Positions 43,945 to 51,997 of a DNA stretch of 64,000 bases are shown here, piece by piece. The notes under the pieces are model-generated. The model did not search any database, was not told the DNA's origin, and saw only the letters and a list, made by a program, of their open reading frames with translations. The DNA comes from Coprovicinus avistercoris (lineage in GTDB: Bacteria; Actinomycetota; Coriobacteriia; Coriobacteriales; Atopobiaceae): assembly GCA_018714895.1 (NCBI GenBank), contig DVMQ01000014.1, forward strand, positions 62,001-126,000, written 5' to 3'. Within the stretch, counting starts at the first letter, position 1; each line of letters begins with the position of its first letter. Both the position numbers and the translations under genes were made by a program.

Positions 43945-44140
43945 TCGTATGGCGAATGCCAAAGATGAAGAGGAGCTCATGCTCCCACCTGAACGGCGCT
44001 TCGAGCAGCTGTCTGGTTGAAATTGATGTTTTCCCGTTTGTCGGGCACCTTTTTCCCGGATGCTGCTGTGTGCCGCACCGGGTTTTTTAATGGCAGCTAA
44101 GGATAGAGCCGAGGTTGCCGAAGAGAGGAAGGTGTAGAAG
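43945..44140 (+). promoter_or_regulatory. infC-rpmI-rplT leader with attenuator-like terminator
   Basis: Three competing structures are visible. A small hairpin pairs 44033-44036 with 44042-44045. GGCAC at 44044-44048 can pair with GTGCC at 44070-44074. A terminator pairs CCCGG 44055-44059 with CCGGG 44078-44082, followed by six T (44083-44088). The second would exclude the third, and the first would exclude the second, so this looks like a switch. A GGAGC-TCAT-GCTCC hairpin sits earlier, and a 23-codon frame (43949-44020) exists but starts almost at the 5' end. Autogenous control by L20 or IF3 is the likely trigger. Confidence 0.55.
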
Positions 44141-44734
44141 ATAGCCAAGCCGCAAGGTCCTCGTATTAATGAGGAGATTCATGCCCGTACATGTCGTCTT
44201 ATTGGCGTCGATGGCTCGCAGCTAGGTCTGTTTGGCATCCGGGATGCACAGCGTGTTGCTGATGAACAAGGTCTCGACCTTGTTGAGATTGCTCCTAATG
44301 CTGATCCGCCTGTTTGCAGGGTTATGGATTACCGCAAATATAAGTATGAGCAGGATCGTAAAGCCAAAGCTGCTCGTAAGAACCAGTCTCGCATTGAAGT
44401 TAAGGAAATGAAATTCCGTCCTAAGATCGATGTGGGCGATTACGAGACTAAGAAAAATCACGTCATGCGCTTTCTCAAGAAAGGCGCTCGCGTAAAGATT
44501 ACGATCATGTTCCGCGGTCGTGAGATGGCCCACCCCGAGCAGGGACTCAATGTCCTCGAGCGTCTTGCTGAGGATCTCAAGCCTTATGCCACCGTTGAGA
44601 GCCAGCCCAAGATGGAGGGGCGCAACATGCACATGCTCGTTGCACCTATCAAGGGCGCTTTTGATGAGAAGAACAAGGCAGCTCAGGCTGAGAAGAGCGA
44701 GAGCGATGCACGGAACGATAAGAAGGAGAACTAA
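44141..44734 (+). CDS. infC: Translation initiation factor IF-3, AUA start codon
   Basis: 197 residues. An in-frame TAG lies six bases upstream (44135-44137) and the conserved IF-3 opening GPRINEEI begins at codon 6, so the start must be the ATA at 44141, placed after AGGAAGGTG. The first in-frame ATG (44324) would cut off the whole N-terminal domain. The rest is standard: VMDYRKYKYEQ, KEMKFRP, FLKKGARVKITIMFRGREM. Rare AUU/AUA starts make infC self-limiting because IF-3 itself rejects them. Followed by rpmI after three bases; the last 20 residues are charged and variable. Confidence 0.93.
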   Translation: MAKPQGPRINEEIHARTCRLIGVDGSQLGLFGIRDAQRVADEQGLDLVEIAPNADPPVCRVMDYRKYKYEQDRKAKAARKNQSRIEVKEMKFRPKIDVGDYETKKNHVMRFLKKGARVKITIMFRGREMAHPEQGLNVLERLAEDLKPYATVESQPKMEGRNMHMLVAPIKGAFDEKNKAAQAEKSESDARNDKKEN

Positions 44735-44737
44735 GTC

Positions 44738-44935
44738 ATGCCTAAGATGAAGACGCACAAAGGAACCGCAAAGCGCTTCCGTCGCACCGGTACCGGTAAG
44801 ATTATGCGTGCCAAGGCCTTTAAGAGCCACATCCTTACAAAGAAGTCTCAGAAGCGCATCCGCGGCTTCCGTAAGGAAACTGAGCTGTCTCCGGCCGATG
44901 TAAAGGTCGTCTCCGCCCGCATGGGTCAGAAATAG
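44738..44935 (+). CDS. rpmI: 50S ribosomal protein L35
   Basis: 65 residues, highly basic, with the diagnostic opening MPKMKTHKGTAKRFRRTGTGK and HILTKKSQKRIRGFRK. A component of the large subunit. It lies three bases after infC and 53 bases before rplT, the classical infC-rpmI-rplT order. Confidence 0.97.
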   Translation: MPKMKTHKGTAKRFRRTGTGKIMRAKAFKSHILTKKSQKRIRGFRKETELSPADVKVVSARMGQK

Positions 44936-44988
44936 GCGCGCTCGCGTCAATCAATGTTCTCACTCTCATTTCAAGGAGTTGATAAGAA

Positions 44989-45354
44989 ATGGCACGTGTA
45001 AAGCGCGCAGTAAATGCTAAGAAGAAGCGTCGTACTCTCCAGCAGCGTACCAAAGGTTATTACGGCACCTCTTCCCGCACTCTTCGCGGCATGATGGAGC
45101 AGTCACGTCATTCTCTGCAGTATCAGTATCGCGATCGCCGCAACAAGAAGCGTGATATTCGTCGTCTTTGGATTCAGCGCATCAATGCCGCTGCTCGTAT
45201 CAATGGTATGAGCTACTCCACTTTTATGCATGGTCTTAAAGTGGCCGGCGTTGAGCTTGATCGCAAAGTTCTTGCTCAGATTGCCTACGAAGATCCCACG
45301 AGCTTTGCAGATATTGCTGAGATCTCCAAGAAGGCCCTGGAGTCTGCAGAGTAA
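44989..45354 (+). CDS. rplT: 50S ribosomal protein L20
   Basis: 121 residues. MARVKRAVNAKKKRR, the long basic helix with AKGYYG-like TKGYYGTSSRTLR, and RRNKKRDIRRLWIQRINAA are typical. It binds 23S rRNA early in assembly and in several bacteria represses its own operon by binding the leader mRNA, which fits the leader seen here. AAGGAG precedes the start and a terminator follows. Confidence 0.97.
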   Translation: MARVKRAVNAKKKRRTLQQRTKGYYGTSSRTLRGMMEQSRHSLQYQYRDRRNKKRDIRRLWIQRINAAARINGMSYSTFMHGLKVAGVELDRKVLAQIAYEDPTSFADIAEISKKALESAE

Positions 45355-45373
45355 AACTCTTAAAGATTTAGAC

Positions 45374-45405
45374 AAGGCCTCGCCCGGAAGGACGGGGCCT
45401 TTTAT
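45374..45405 (+). terminator. infC-rpmI-rplT terminator
   Basis: AAGGCC...GGCCTT stem with a GC-rich interior and GGAAGG loop region, followed by TTTAT. Confidence 0.85.
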
Positions 45406-45581
45406 ATTCCTTTATGCAACATTTTTTTGGTTATTTTTGGCCCTAAATGTGCAATTTGTTGCCAAATCGCCGGGTAAACGGTGTTTCTTTGTCAGCCTGT
45501 AACCGAATAGAAAAATGGCAGAGATAGGGTCTATATAACATGACAACTGCAGGTGGTCTGCATTTTAGAAGGAGGTTCGTT

Positions 45582-46367
45582 ATGGCGAACTCGCTCTCTC
45601 GTCGTTCTTTTGTTGGAATTGTTGGCGCTTCGGCTACGGTTCTTGGTCTTGGACTTGCCGGTTGTTCAGATAATTCTTCTTCTGGTTCTGCCGATTCATA
45701 CATCATTGCAACGGATACCACGTTTGCTCCGTTTGAGTTTACGAATGACAACAACGAGTTCGTTGGTATCGATGTAGACACCCTTGCCGCTTGTGCCGAA
45801 GTTAGTGGCTTTGAGTACGAACTTCAGTCGCTCGGTTTTGATGCTGCAGTTGCTGCTCTTGAGTCTGGTCAGGCAGATGGTGTTATTGCTGGTATGTCCA
45901 TTACGCCCGAGCGCGAAGAGAAGTATGACTTCTCTGATCCTTACTATGATTCCTATGTATGCGCTGCAGCTGCTGAAAATGGCGATGTAAAGAGCCTTGA
46001 TGATCTCTCTGGTCGTGCAGTTGCTTGCAAAACGGGCACACAGAGTGCTGCATGGGCAGAATCCATCAAAGATCAGTATGGCTTCACCATTAACTATTTT
46101 GATCAGTCTGACATGATGTACCAGGATGTTCTTACCGGCAATACTGCTGCTTGCTTCGAGGATTATCCTGTTATGGCCTATGGTGTTTCTCAGGGAAATG
46201 GCCTCACCATCATTGGCGAGAACAAGGATGAGTTCTCCACACCGTATGGCTTTGCTGTTCTTAAGGGTCAGAATGCTGAGCTGCTTTCCGCCTTCAATGA
46301 GGGCCTTGCTGAGATCCGCTCCAATGGTACCTATGATGAGATCCTGAACAAGTATCTTGAGGCGTAA
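45582..46367 (+). CDS. Amino-acid ABC transporter substrate-binding lipoprotein, Tat-type
   Basis: 261 residues from ATG 45582, AGAAGGAGG upstream (a longer frame from 45540 is unsupported). SRRSFVG at residues 6-12 is a twin-arginine motif and LAGC with Cys-28 is the lipobox. The mature domain is a family 3 binding protein: TTFAPFEF, GIDVDTLAACAE, GVIAGMSITPEREEKYDFSDPYY. It binds a polar amino acid such as glutamine, cystine or arginine and hands it to the permease. A hairpin separates it from the permease gene. Confidence 0.92.
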   Translation: MANSLSRRSFVGIVGASATVLGLGLAGCSDNSSSGSADSYIIATDTTFAPFEFTNDNNEFVGIDVDTLAACAEVSGFEYELQSLGFDAAVAALESGQADGVIAGMSITPEREEKYDFSDPYYDSYVCAAAAENGDVKSLDDLSGRAVACKTGTQSAAWAESIKDQYGFTINYFDQSDMMYQDVLTGNTAACFEDYPVMAYGVSQGNGLTIIGENKDEFSTPYGFAVLKGQNAELLSAFNEGLAEIRSNGTYDEILNKYLEA

Positions 46368-46393
46368 GTTCTGAGCTTTTAAGAGATGTCGTT

Positions 46394-46425
46394 GGGCCGC
46401 GTGCTGGTATGTCTACACGTGGCCC
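46394..46425 (+). other. Intercistronic hairpin after the amino-acid binding protein gene
   Basis: GGGCCGCGTG (46394-46403) pairs with CACGTGGCCC (46416-46425), one G-U, 12-base loop, no T tract. The ATG at 46409 lies in the loop, which argues against it as the permease start. Confidence 0.65.
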
Positions 46426-46447
46426 TAGGTTGTGTGAGGTTTACTGT

Positions 46448-47128
46448 ATGAATCATATTGACCTCATAGGCACACTTATAGAAGCCTGGCCCTTGCTATG
46501 GAACGGACTGAAAATGACCGTATATGTTACGGTCGTTTCCCTTGTCATTGCAATGGTTCTCGGCATTTTAGTGTGTCTTATGAACATTTCTTCGGTACGT
46601 CCCTTGCGTGGCGTAGCGAAGTTTTATATCTGGATTATCCGCGGTACACCTATGCTGGTCCAGGGTTTCTATATTTATTTTGCTATCCCTCAGCTCCTCC
46701 AGCTTATTACAGGTTCACAATTCCGCATTGATATCGTTACTGCAACGCTCATTACCCTTACTTTGAATGCTGGTGCGTATATCTCTGAGATTTTCCGCGG
46801 AGCTATTCAGTCGATTGATAAGGGCCAGATGGAGGCCTCTCGTAGCCTTGGTGTTGGTTATGCTACCTCCATGCGAAAGATTATTTTGCCTCAGGCTATT
46901 CGCGTTTGTTTACCATCGCTTGTCAATCAGTGCATCATCACACTTAAAGACTCCACCATTATGTATGCACTTGGTTTGCCTGAAATCATGAACCAGGCGC
47001 GTGTGTTTGTTGGTAGGACCATGGAATCATTTGCTACCTATACCTGGGTTGCCCTTATCTTCCTCGCTATTATCAGCGTGCTCATGGTCTTGTCGTCTAT
47101 TCTTGAGAAGAGGATGAGCAAGCAATGA
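46448..47128 (+). CDS. Amino-acid ABC transporter permease
   Basis: 226 residues from ATG 46448 (GAGG upstream); the earlier ATG at 46409 falls in a hairpin loop. HisM/GlnP family: about five membrane helices, RGTPMLVQGFYIYFAIP near the first cytosolic loop, and the ATPase-contact motif ASRSLGVGYATSMRKIILPQA. One permease type, so it probably forms a homodimer in the membrane. Its TGA overlaps the ATPase ATG. Confidence 0.92.
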   Translation: MNHIDLIGTLIEAWPLLWNGLKMTVYVTVVSLVIAMVLGILVCLMNISSVRPLRGVAKFYIWIIRGTPMLVQGFYIYFAIPQLLQLITGSQFRIDIVTATLITLTLNAGAYISEIFRGAIQSIDKGQMEASRSLGVGYATSMRKIILPQAIRVCLPSLVNQCIITLKDSTIMYALGLPEIMNQARVFVGRTMESFATYTWVALIFLAIISVLMVLSSILEKRMSKQ

Positions 47129-47859
47129 TGGAGCCTAAGATTAGAGTTGTCGATCTTCACAAGTATTTTGGTGACAACCAAGTTATTTGTGGTGTCAACA
47201 TTGAAGTTCAGGCGGGCGAGGTTGTTTGTGTAATCGGGCCCTCTGGCTCGGGTAAGTCCACCTTCTTGCGTTGTCTTAATCGTCTTGAGGATCCAACGAG
47301 TGGTGAGATTTACGTCGACAGTGAGTGCATTACCGATCCAAAGGCTGATGTAGACCGTATTCGCCGCCACATGGGTATGGTATTTCAGAACTTTAATTTG
47401 TTCCCTCACTACTCTGTACGTGAAAATCTTACCTACGCACCGGTACAGCTCAAGCTTAAGACACGGCAAGAAGCAAACGAGCTTGCTGACAAACTTTTGG
47501 CTCGTGTCGGCCTAGCCGATAAGGCTGATGCAATGCCTCGCTCTCTTTCTGGCGGCCAGCAACAGCGCGTAGCAATTGCGCGCGCCCTTGCTATGGAACC
47601 CGATATCATGCTGTTTGATGAGCCAACCAGCGCACTCGACCCAGAAATGGTTTCTGAGGTACTTGATGTTATGCGCAAACTGGCAAGTGAAGGCATGACA
47701 ATGGTTATCGTTACTCATGAGATGGGTTTTGCTCATGACGTAGCTGATCGTGTTGTCTTCTTCGACTCGGGCGTTATTCAGGAAGAGGGTACTCCTGAAG
47801 AGGTTCTGGATAATCCTCGCAACGAGAGAACCAAGAGCTTCCTTTCTAAAGTGCTGTAG
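47125..47859 (+). CDS. Amino-acid ABC transporter ATPase (GlnQ-like)
   Basis: 244 residues from ATG 47125 (ATG 47128 also in frame). Walker A IGPSGSGKST, VFQNFNLFPH, signature SLSGGQQQR, Walker B DIMLFDEPTSALDPE, switch VTHEMGFA are all canonical for the polar amino-acid uptake family. It powers the preceding permease and binding protein. Overlap of four bases with the permease gives translational coupling; a strong terminator ends the operon. Confidence 0.94.
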   Translation: MMEPKIRVVDLHKYFGDNQVICGVNIEVQAGEVVCVIGPSGSGKSTFLRCLNRLEDPTSGEIYVDSECITDPKADVDRIRRHMGMVFQNFNLFPHYSVRENLTYAPVQLKLKTRQEANELADKLLARVGLADKADAMPRSLSGGQQQRVAIARALAMEPDIMLFDEPTSALDPEMVSEVLDVMRKLASEGMTMVIVTHEMGFAHDVADRVVFFDSGVIQEEGTPEEVLDNPRNERTKSFLSKVL

Positions 47860-47892
47860 TCTTCGTAAGACACCGTTATCAGGTCATGTCAA

Positions 47893-47925
47893 AAGCCCGT
47901 CCAGAGAAACAATCTGGACGGGCTT
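47893..47925 (+). terminator. Terminator of the amino-acid ABC operon
   Basis: Perfect 13-bp stem (47893-47905 with 47913-47925), 7-base loop; the T run is short. Confidence 0.8.
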
Positions 47926-48053
47926 ACTGCGTTTTAGCGCAACACTTCATTTGCCACTTATCGACGCTCACTGAGAGAAGCCATTCCTGAAAACAGAACT
48001 GGACTAGCATGGTGTTTAGAAGTCGTGTTGGTCAATTTGTGAGGGGGATATGC

Positions 48054-48827
48054 ATGGATAAGACGATAAGTTTTGATATGACAGGCAAAGTTGCAATTGT
48101 TACAGGTGCCTCCCGTGGCTTAGGCGTGGAATTGGCAACGTCGCTTGCTGAGTATGGTGCTGATCTTGCTCTGATGGCTGGAAACGAGGAAAAACTTAAG
48201 AAGACTGCAGCCAGCATCATTGAGAAAACAGGTGTCAAAGTCATAACGGTAAAAGTTGATATTTCCAATGAGCAGAGTGTTCAGGCTGCTGTAAAGGCCG
48301 TTATGGATGAATACGGCAAGATTGATGTGTTGGTCAACAATGCCGGTATTATTCGTTATGGTCGGCCTGAGGAGATCTCTGCAGCCGATTGGCGTGACTG
48401 CATTGATGTTGACGTAACGGGTACTTGGCTTATGAGTAAAGAAGTGGTCAATGCCTATATGCTTGAGCATGGCGGTCGTATCGTAAATATTTGCTCGGTT
48501 AACAGTTTTAGCGCTTCACCTACTGCGGTGGTTTATCACGTCTCTAAAGCGGCTGAGGCTGCTCTTACTAAGTCTTGTGCTGCAGCGTGGGCTGGTAATG
48601 GTATCTACGTTAATGGTATTGCACCGGGTAATATGCAAAATGGTGAGATGGCTCCAGATACGCCTCCCGCAATTCTTGAGAATATTCGTAACAAAGTGCC
48701 TCAGCGTCGTTTGGGTGGTTACGGCGATCTTTCCGGCGCACTGCTCTTCTTGGCATCGGATGCTAATACCTATACACAAGGCACCATTATCGTGTGCGAT
48801 GGTGGACTCATTCTTGAGTCGTTTTAA
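48054..48827 (+). CDS. Short-chain dehydrogenase/reductase, gluconate 5-dehydrogenase-like
   Basis: 257 residues from ATG 48054 (GAGGGGG upstream; ATG 48009 lacks a site). Rossmann glycine motif TGASRGLG, NNAG, catalytic Ser region NICSVNSF and YHVSK (Tyr and Lys of the active site), and CDGGL near the end. The pattern is closest to gluconate 5-dehydrogenase or 2-deoxy-gluconate 3-dehydrogenase within the classical SDRs; cofactor and substrate are not certain. It is a single-gene unit, with its own hairpin downstream and the ABC terminator upstream. Confidence 0.85.
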   Translation: MDKTISFDMTGKVAIVTGASRGLGVELATSLAEYGADLALMAGNEEKLKKTAASIIEKTGVKVITVKVDISNEQSVQAAVKAVMDEYGKIDVLVNNAGIIRYGRPEEISAADWRDCIDVDVTGTWLMSKEVVNAYMLEHGGRIVNICSVNSFSASPTAVVYHVSKAAEAALTKSCAAAWAGNGIYVNGIAPGNMQNGEMAPDTPPAILENIRNKVPQRRLGGYGDLSGALLFLASDANTYTQGTIIVCDGGLILESF

Positions 48828-48837
48828 TTGAGTTGCT

Positions 48838-48864
48838 GGGCGAGAGGATGTCATCTTCTCGCCC
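48838..48864 (+). terminator. Terminator after the SDR gene
   Basis: GGGCGAGA...TCTCGCCC with a near-complete inner stem (GATG/CATC); followed by ATATTTC, so only a weak T tract. Confidence 0.7.
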
Positions 48865-48943
48865 ATATTTCTATATAACAATTCTATTTAAGATGCTTAT
48901 TTCATTTGAAATTGGGTTTATCAAAAAACCTAGCAATGCATGT

Positions 48944-50242
48944 TTATTGCTTTGAAGAATCATCTGTGTGCTCGACAGATTGCTTATCTGTATCTTCCTG
49001 TGCTGCAACTTCATCCATGTGGTTATTTGCACGATGATGGAGCAATTCGTTTACGATATGCTCGCGATGCTCTTCAGCGGCTTGCTCTGCACGGCGTGTT
49101 TCTTCCTCAAAGGCGGGGTCATCTGGTCCAATGAGTTCATCGTGGCCGGTATCGGGGTCATAATGATGGCGCAATACCGGTTCAAACAAATGAAGCTTTG
49201 CCGCAAAAGCGCTTGAGGCAACTATCAAAACACAGAAAATAAGGGTACGAGGCCACACCTCTACCTGCGTCATAATAAATGACCCAAGGCAGAGAAAAGC
49301 TGTCCACGCATAAATAAGTAGCACGGCACCTCGTTGGTCAAATCCTTCTTGGATCAACCGATGATGAATGTGTCCACGGTCTGCTTGTCCAACACTCACA
49401 TGGGCTCGCATACGACGAATAATGGCAGATCCGGTATCGATGATGGGGATGCCAGCAACAAGGAGCGGAATAATAATTGTGGTGAGACCGGCTACACGAG
49501 TGACATTGAGCAGCGAAACAACACCCATGACAAACCCTATGAGCAGAGATCCGGAGTCACCCAAAAAGATTGAAGCGGGATGGAAGTTATAAAACAAAAA
49601 TCCCAGTGTGGCGCCTGCAAGTGCAATAGATAGCGAGGCGGCGTCTGGATGGCCAGCATTAAAAGCTAAGACAAACATGGTGATGCTTGCGATGCAGGCA
49701 ATACCAGAGGAAAGCCCATCCAGCCCATCAATAAGATTGATGATGTTCATGTAGGCTACCAGATAGATAACCGTAACGGGATAGGCTACCCAACCCAGCA
49801 TGATCTCTCCGCCGGCAAAAGGATTGACAATATTGCCAACTACAAGCCCGCTTGCCGCTGCAACGCTGGCTGCTATGATCTGTCCTGCTAGCTTTGGCAA
49901 AGGTTTTAGATGATAAATATCATCAATAACACCCGTGAGAAACGCTATGGTTACACCTACCGCCAACACGTAATAATTAACCGGCATGCCAGCTGATGGT
50001 ATGAGTACGGGCGGCCAGCCAAAATAGCGTGCTCCAACTACCATAAGTAACAATGAAACAATGAGCGCGCAAAATACGCCAACACCGCCCATACGCGGAA
50101 TAGGTTTACGATTTATTCTTCGCTTGTTTGGATAATCTACTGCGCCAACTTTCCATGCAAGCTTGCGTACTAAAGGAGTAATAAGCACAACAACGAGAAG
50201 AGCTGTAAAAAACAGACATATAAATGGATGTGCTTTTAGCAT
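48944..50242 (-). CDS. Undecaprenyl-phosphate GlcNAc-1-phosphate transferase, WecA/TagO type
   Basis: 432 residues, start behind GGAGGAGGG. About ten or eleven membrane helices; cytosolic motifs VIDDIYHLKPLPKL, NLIDGLDGLSSG and LGDSGSLLIGF carry the Asp residues and Mg2+ site of the MraY/WecA family, and the His-rich loop ADRGHIHHRL completes the set. It would start teichoic-acid-like or other wall polymers by loading GlcNAc-1-P on undecaprenyl phosphate. An acidic, His-rich cytosolic tail of about 60 residues is unusual. MraY itself is shorter. Confidence 0.9.
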   Translation of the reverse strand: MLKAHPFICLFFTALLVVVLITPLVRKLAWKVGAVDYPNKRRINRKPIPRMGGVGVFCALIVSLLLMVVGARYFGWPPVLIPSAGMPVNYYVLAVGVTIAFLTGVIDDIYHLKPLPKLAGQIIAASVAAASGLVVGNIVNPFAGGEIMLGWVAYPVTVIYLVAYMNIINLIDGLDGLSSGIACIASITMFVLAFNAGHPDAASLSIALAGATLGFLFYNFHPASIFLGDSGSLLIGFVMGVVSLLNVTRVAGLTTIIIPLLVAGIPIIDTGSAIIRRMRAHVSVGQADRGHIHHRLIQEGFDQRGAVLLIYAWTAFLCLGSFIMTQVEVWPRTLIFCVLIVASSAFAAKLHLFEPVLRHHYDPDTGHDELIGPDDPAFEEETRRAEQAAEEHREHIVNELLHHRANNHMDEVAAQEDTDKQSVEHTDDSSKQ

Positions 50243-50557
50243 TGTTTACCCTCCTCCCGTACGCGCATGTCTGGCTTCGAATAATACTGTATATCCAGGT
50301 AGAACCAAAATGCAGTAGATAAACTCACATGTGGCACCTATGTAGCCGCTCTTTTACGACTGCTACACGAGTACCGCCAACGAAATATCTTAGTACACAG
50401 GCACAATGTCACTGTTATTTGACAGTTGATATAGGTATATAAAAAGTGTCTAAGTGAGTGCAGCATTCCTTTTAGTAGTAATGCGAAAGATAAAGCATAC
50501 GCGGAATGTTTTCAGTATGTGTTTAGTTTTACGTTTGGCTTGAGGAGGGAGGGCATT
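50243..50557. promoter_or_regulatory. Divergent intergenic region with small dyad
   Basis: This 315-base gap holds no gene that I can support. ACTGT-TATTTG-ACAGT (50411-50426) is a perfect 5-base dyad, with TTGACA inside its right half and an AT-rich TATATAAAAA soon after, plausible as promoter and operator for the glycerol-3-phosphate dehydrogenase-like operon. Spacing to a -10 is not ideal, so the call is tentative. Confidence 0.35.
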
Positions 50558-51997
50558 ATGCCCGATGTGGTTATCGTAGGAGCTGGCGTAGCGGGATGTG
50601 CCTGTGCCCGTGAGCTCTCTCGGTATAACCTTGATGTAGAGGTTGTTGAGGCGGGATATGATCTTGCTTGTGGTGCTTCTCGATCTAACAGCGGCATTGT
50701 GCATGGAGGCTACGATCCCAAGCCTGGTACACGTAAGGCCTATTACAACGTACGAGGCGCTCAACGGATCTTTGAGTTAGCTCCAGAACTTGGTTTTCGT
50801 GTACGACGTAATGGTTCTATGGTTGTAGCGTTTTCGGAGGAAGAGCTAAAAGTCATAGAAGAGCTCAATCGTCGGGCTCAGGCAAACGGCGTTTCTGATG
50901 TGCACGTGGTTAGTGCCGAACAAGCTCGTACGCTTGAGCCAAATCTCAATCCAAAGGTTATGGGTGCCCTGGTGTGCGATGCTTCAGGCATTTGCGATCC
51001 CTTTGGAATGACAGTTGCATTTGCTGAGAACGCCAAAGTAAATGGTGTAACGTTCAGATTCCTTACTCCCGTGGTTGATATTAAAAAAGAACCGTGCGGT
51101 TGGGGAGTGCAGCTTGGAACAGGCGAAGTCCTTCATACAAAATTGCTGATAAATGCCGCAGGTGTACAAGCGATTGAATTCCATAACAAAGTTTCAGAGG
51201 ACAAGCTTATATCTCGTCCGCGCTTGGGCGAATACGTTCTTATGAGTCGTGACATGGGCACGACCTTTTCACACACCATGTTTCAAACACCCACTTCCCG
51301 CGGTAAAGGCGTGTTGGTGAGCCCTACGACAGAGGGCAACCTTATTGTTGGTCCCGATGCTCTTGATAGCACTGATGCCTTCGATACGGCAACGCATAGT
51401 GAAGGTTTAGCTGCCGTTATTGAACAGGCAAAACTAACATGGCCCACCTACGCTGCGGGCGAAGTAATTACCAACTTTGCTGGTGTGCGTCCTTCGGGCG
51501 CAAACGGTGATTTTGTCATTGGAGAAGTGGAAGACGCTCCTGGTTTTTACGATATTGCAGCCTTTGATTCTCCGGGACTTACCTCTGCCGCTGCGGTTGC
51601 AGTAGATGTGGCAGCATGGGCAGCTGACAAGCTCAATGCTACTCTCAACTCCTCATTCATTCCTCAACGAGCTTGTCCTAAGCGTTTTCTCGAGATGACC
51701 AAAGAGGAACGTGAAGTGGCAATCGCACAGGATCCTCTCTTCGGTCATCTGGTATGCCGTTGTGAGCAAGTGAGTGAAGCAGAAGTTCTCGAGGCTATTC
51801 ATGCGCCAATTCCGGCTACCACTATTTCAGCGGTTCGGAGACGCTGTCGTGCGGGCATGGGCCGTTGCCAAGGAGGCTTTTGTTTGCCTACCGTTGCAGA
51901 AATTATTGCTCGAGAAACAGGCATTGATATAGGTGATGTGAGAATGGCTGGCCCTGGCTCCGAGATAGGACTCGGGCATATTGGGGAGGTTGAGTGA
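50558..51997 (+). CDS. GlpA-like FAD-dependent dehydrogenase with BFD-type [2Fe-2S] domain
   Basis: 479 residues from ATG 50558 (GGAGGGAGGG upstream). The N-terminal FAD fold starts VVIVGAGVAGCACARELSRY, with ACGASRSNSGIVHGGYD typical of the glycerol-3-phosphate/2-hydroxyglutarate dehydrogenase group. The C-terminal 100 residues bear four Cys in a BFD-like pattern (CRC then C-x6-C-x4-C, MGRCQGGFC) for an iron-sulfur cluster. With the next two genes it forms the three-gene anaerobic oxidoreductase found near glpK in clostridia; glycerol-3-phosphate is the expected substrate. No glpK is in the window. Confidence 0.85.
   Translation: MPDVVIVGAGVAGCACARELSRYNLDVEVVEAGYDLACGASRSNSGIVHGGYDPKPGTRKAYYNVRGAQRIFELAPELGFRVRRNGSMVVAFSEEELKVIEELNRRAQANGVSDVHVVSAEQARTLEPNLNPKVMGALVCDASGICDPFGMTVAFAENAKVNGVTFRFLTPVVDIKKEPCGWGVQLGTGEVLHTKLLINAAGVQAIEFHNKVSEDKLISRPRLGEYVLMSRDMGTTFSHTMFQTPTSRGKGVLVSPTTEGNLIVGPDALDSTDAFDTATHSEGLAAVIEQAKLTWPTYAAGEVITNFAGVRPSGANGDFVIGEVEDAPGFYDIAAFDSPGLTSAAAVAVDVAAWAADKLNATLNSSFIPQRACPKRFLEMTKEEREVAIAQDPLFGHLVCRCEQVSEAEVLEAIHAPIPATTISAVRRRCRAGMGRCQGGFCLPTVAEIIARETGIDIGDVRMAGPGSEIGLGHIGEVE

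Noticed and set aside
43949..44020. 23-codon frame in the infC leader as a leader peptide
   Set aside because: Its ATG lies only a few bases from the predicted transcript start with no ribosome site; an internal ATG with GAGGAG exists but no run of regulatory codons is present.
44222..44950. 242-codon open frame on the minus strand
   Set aside because: Antisense to infC and rpmI, two certain genes; no supporting signal.
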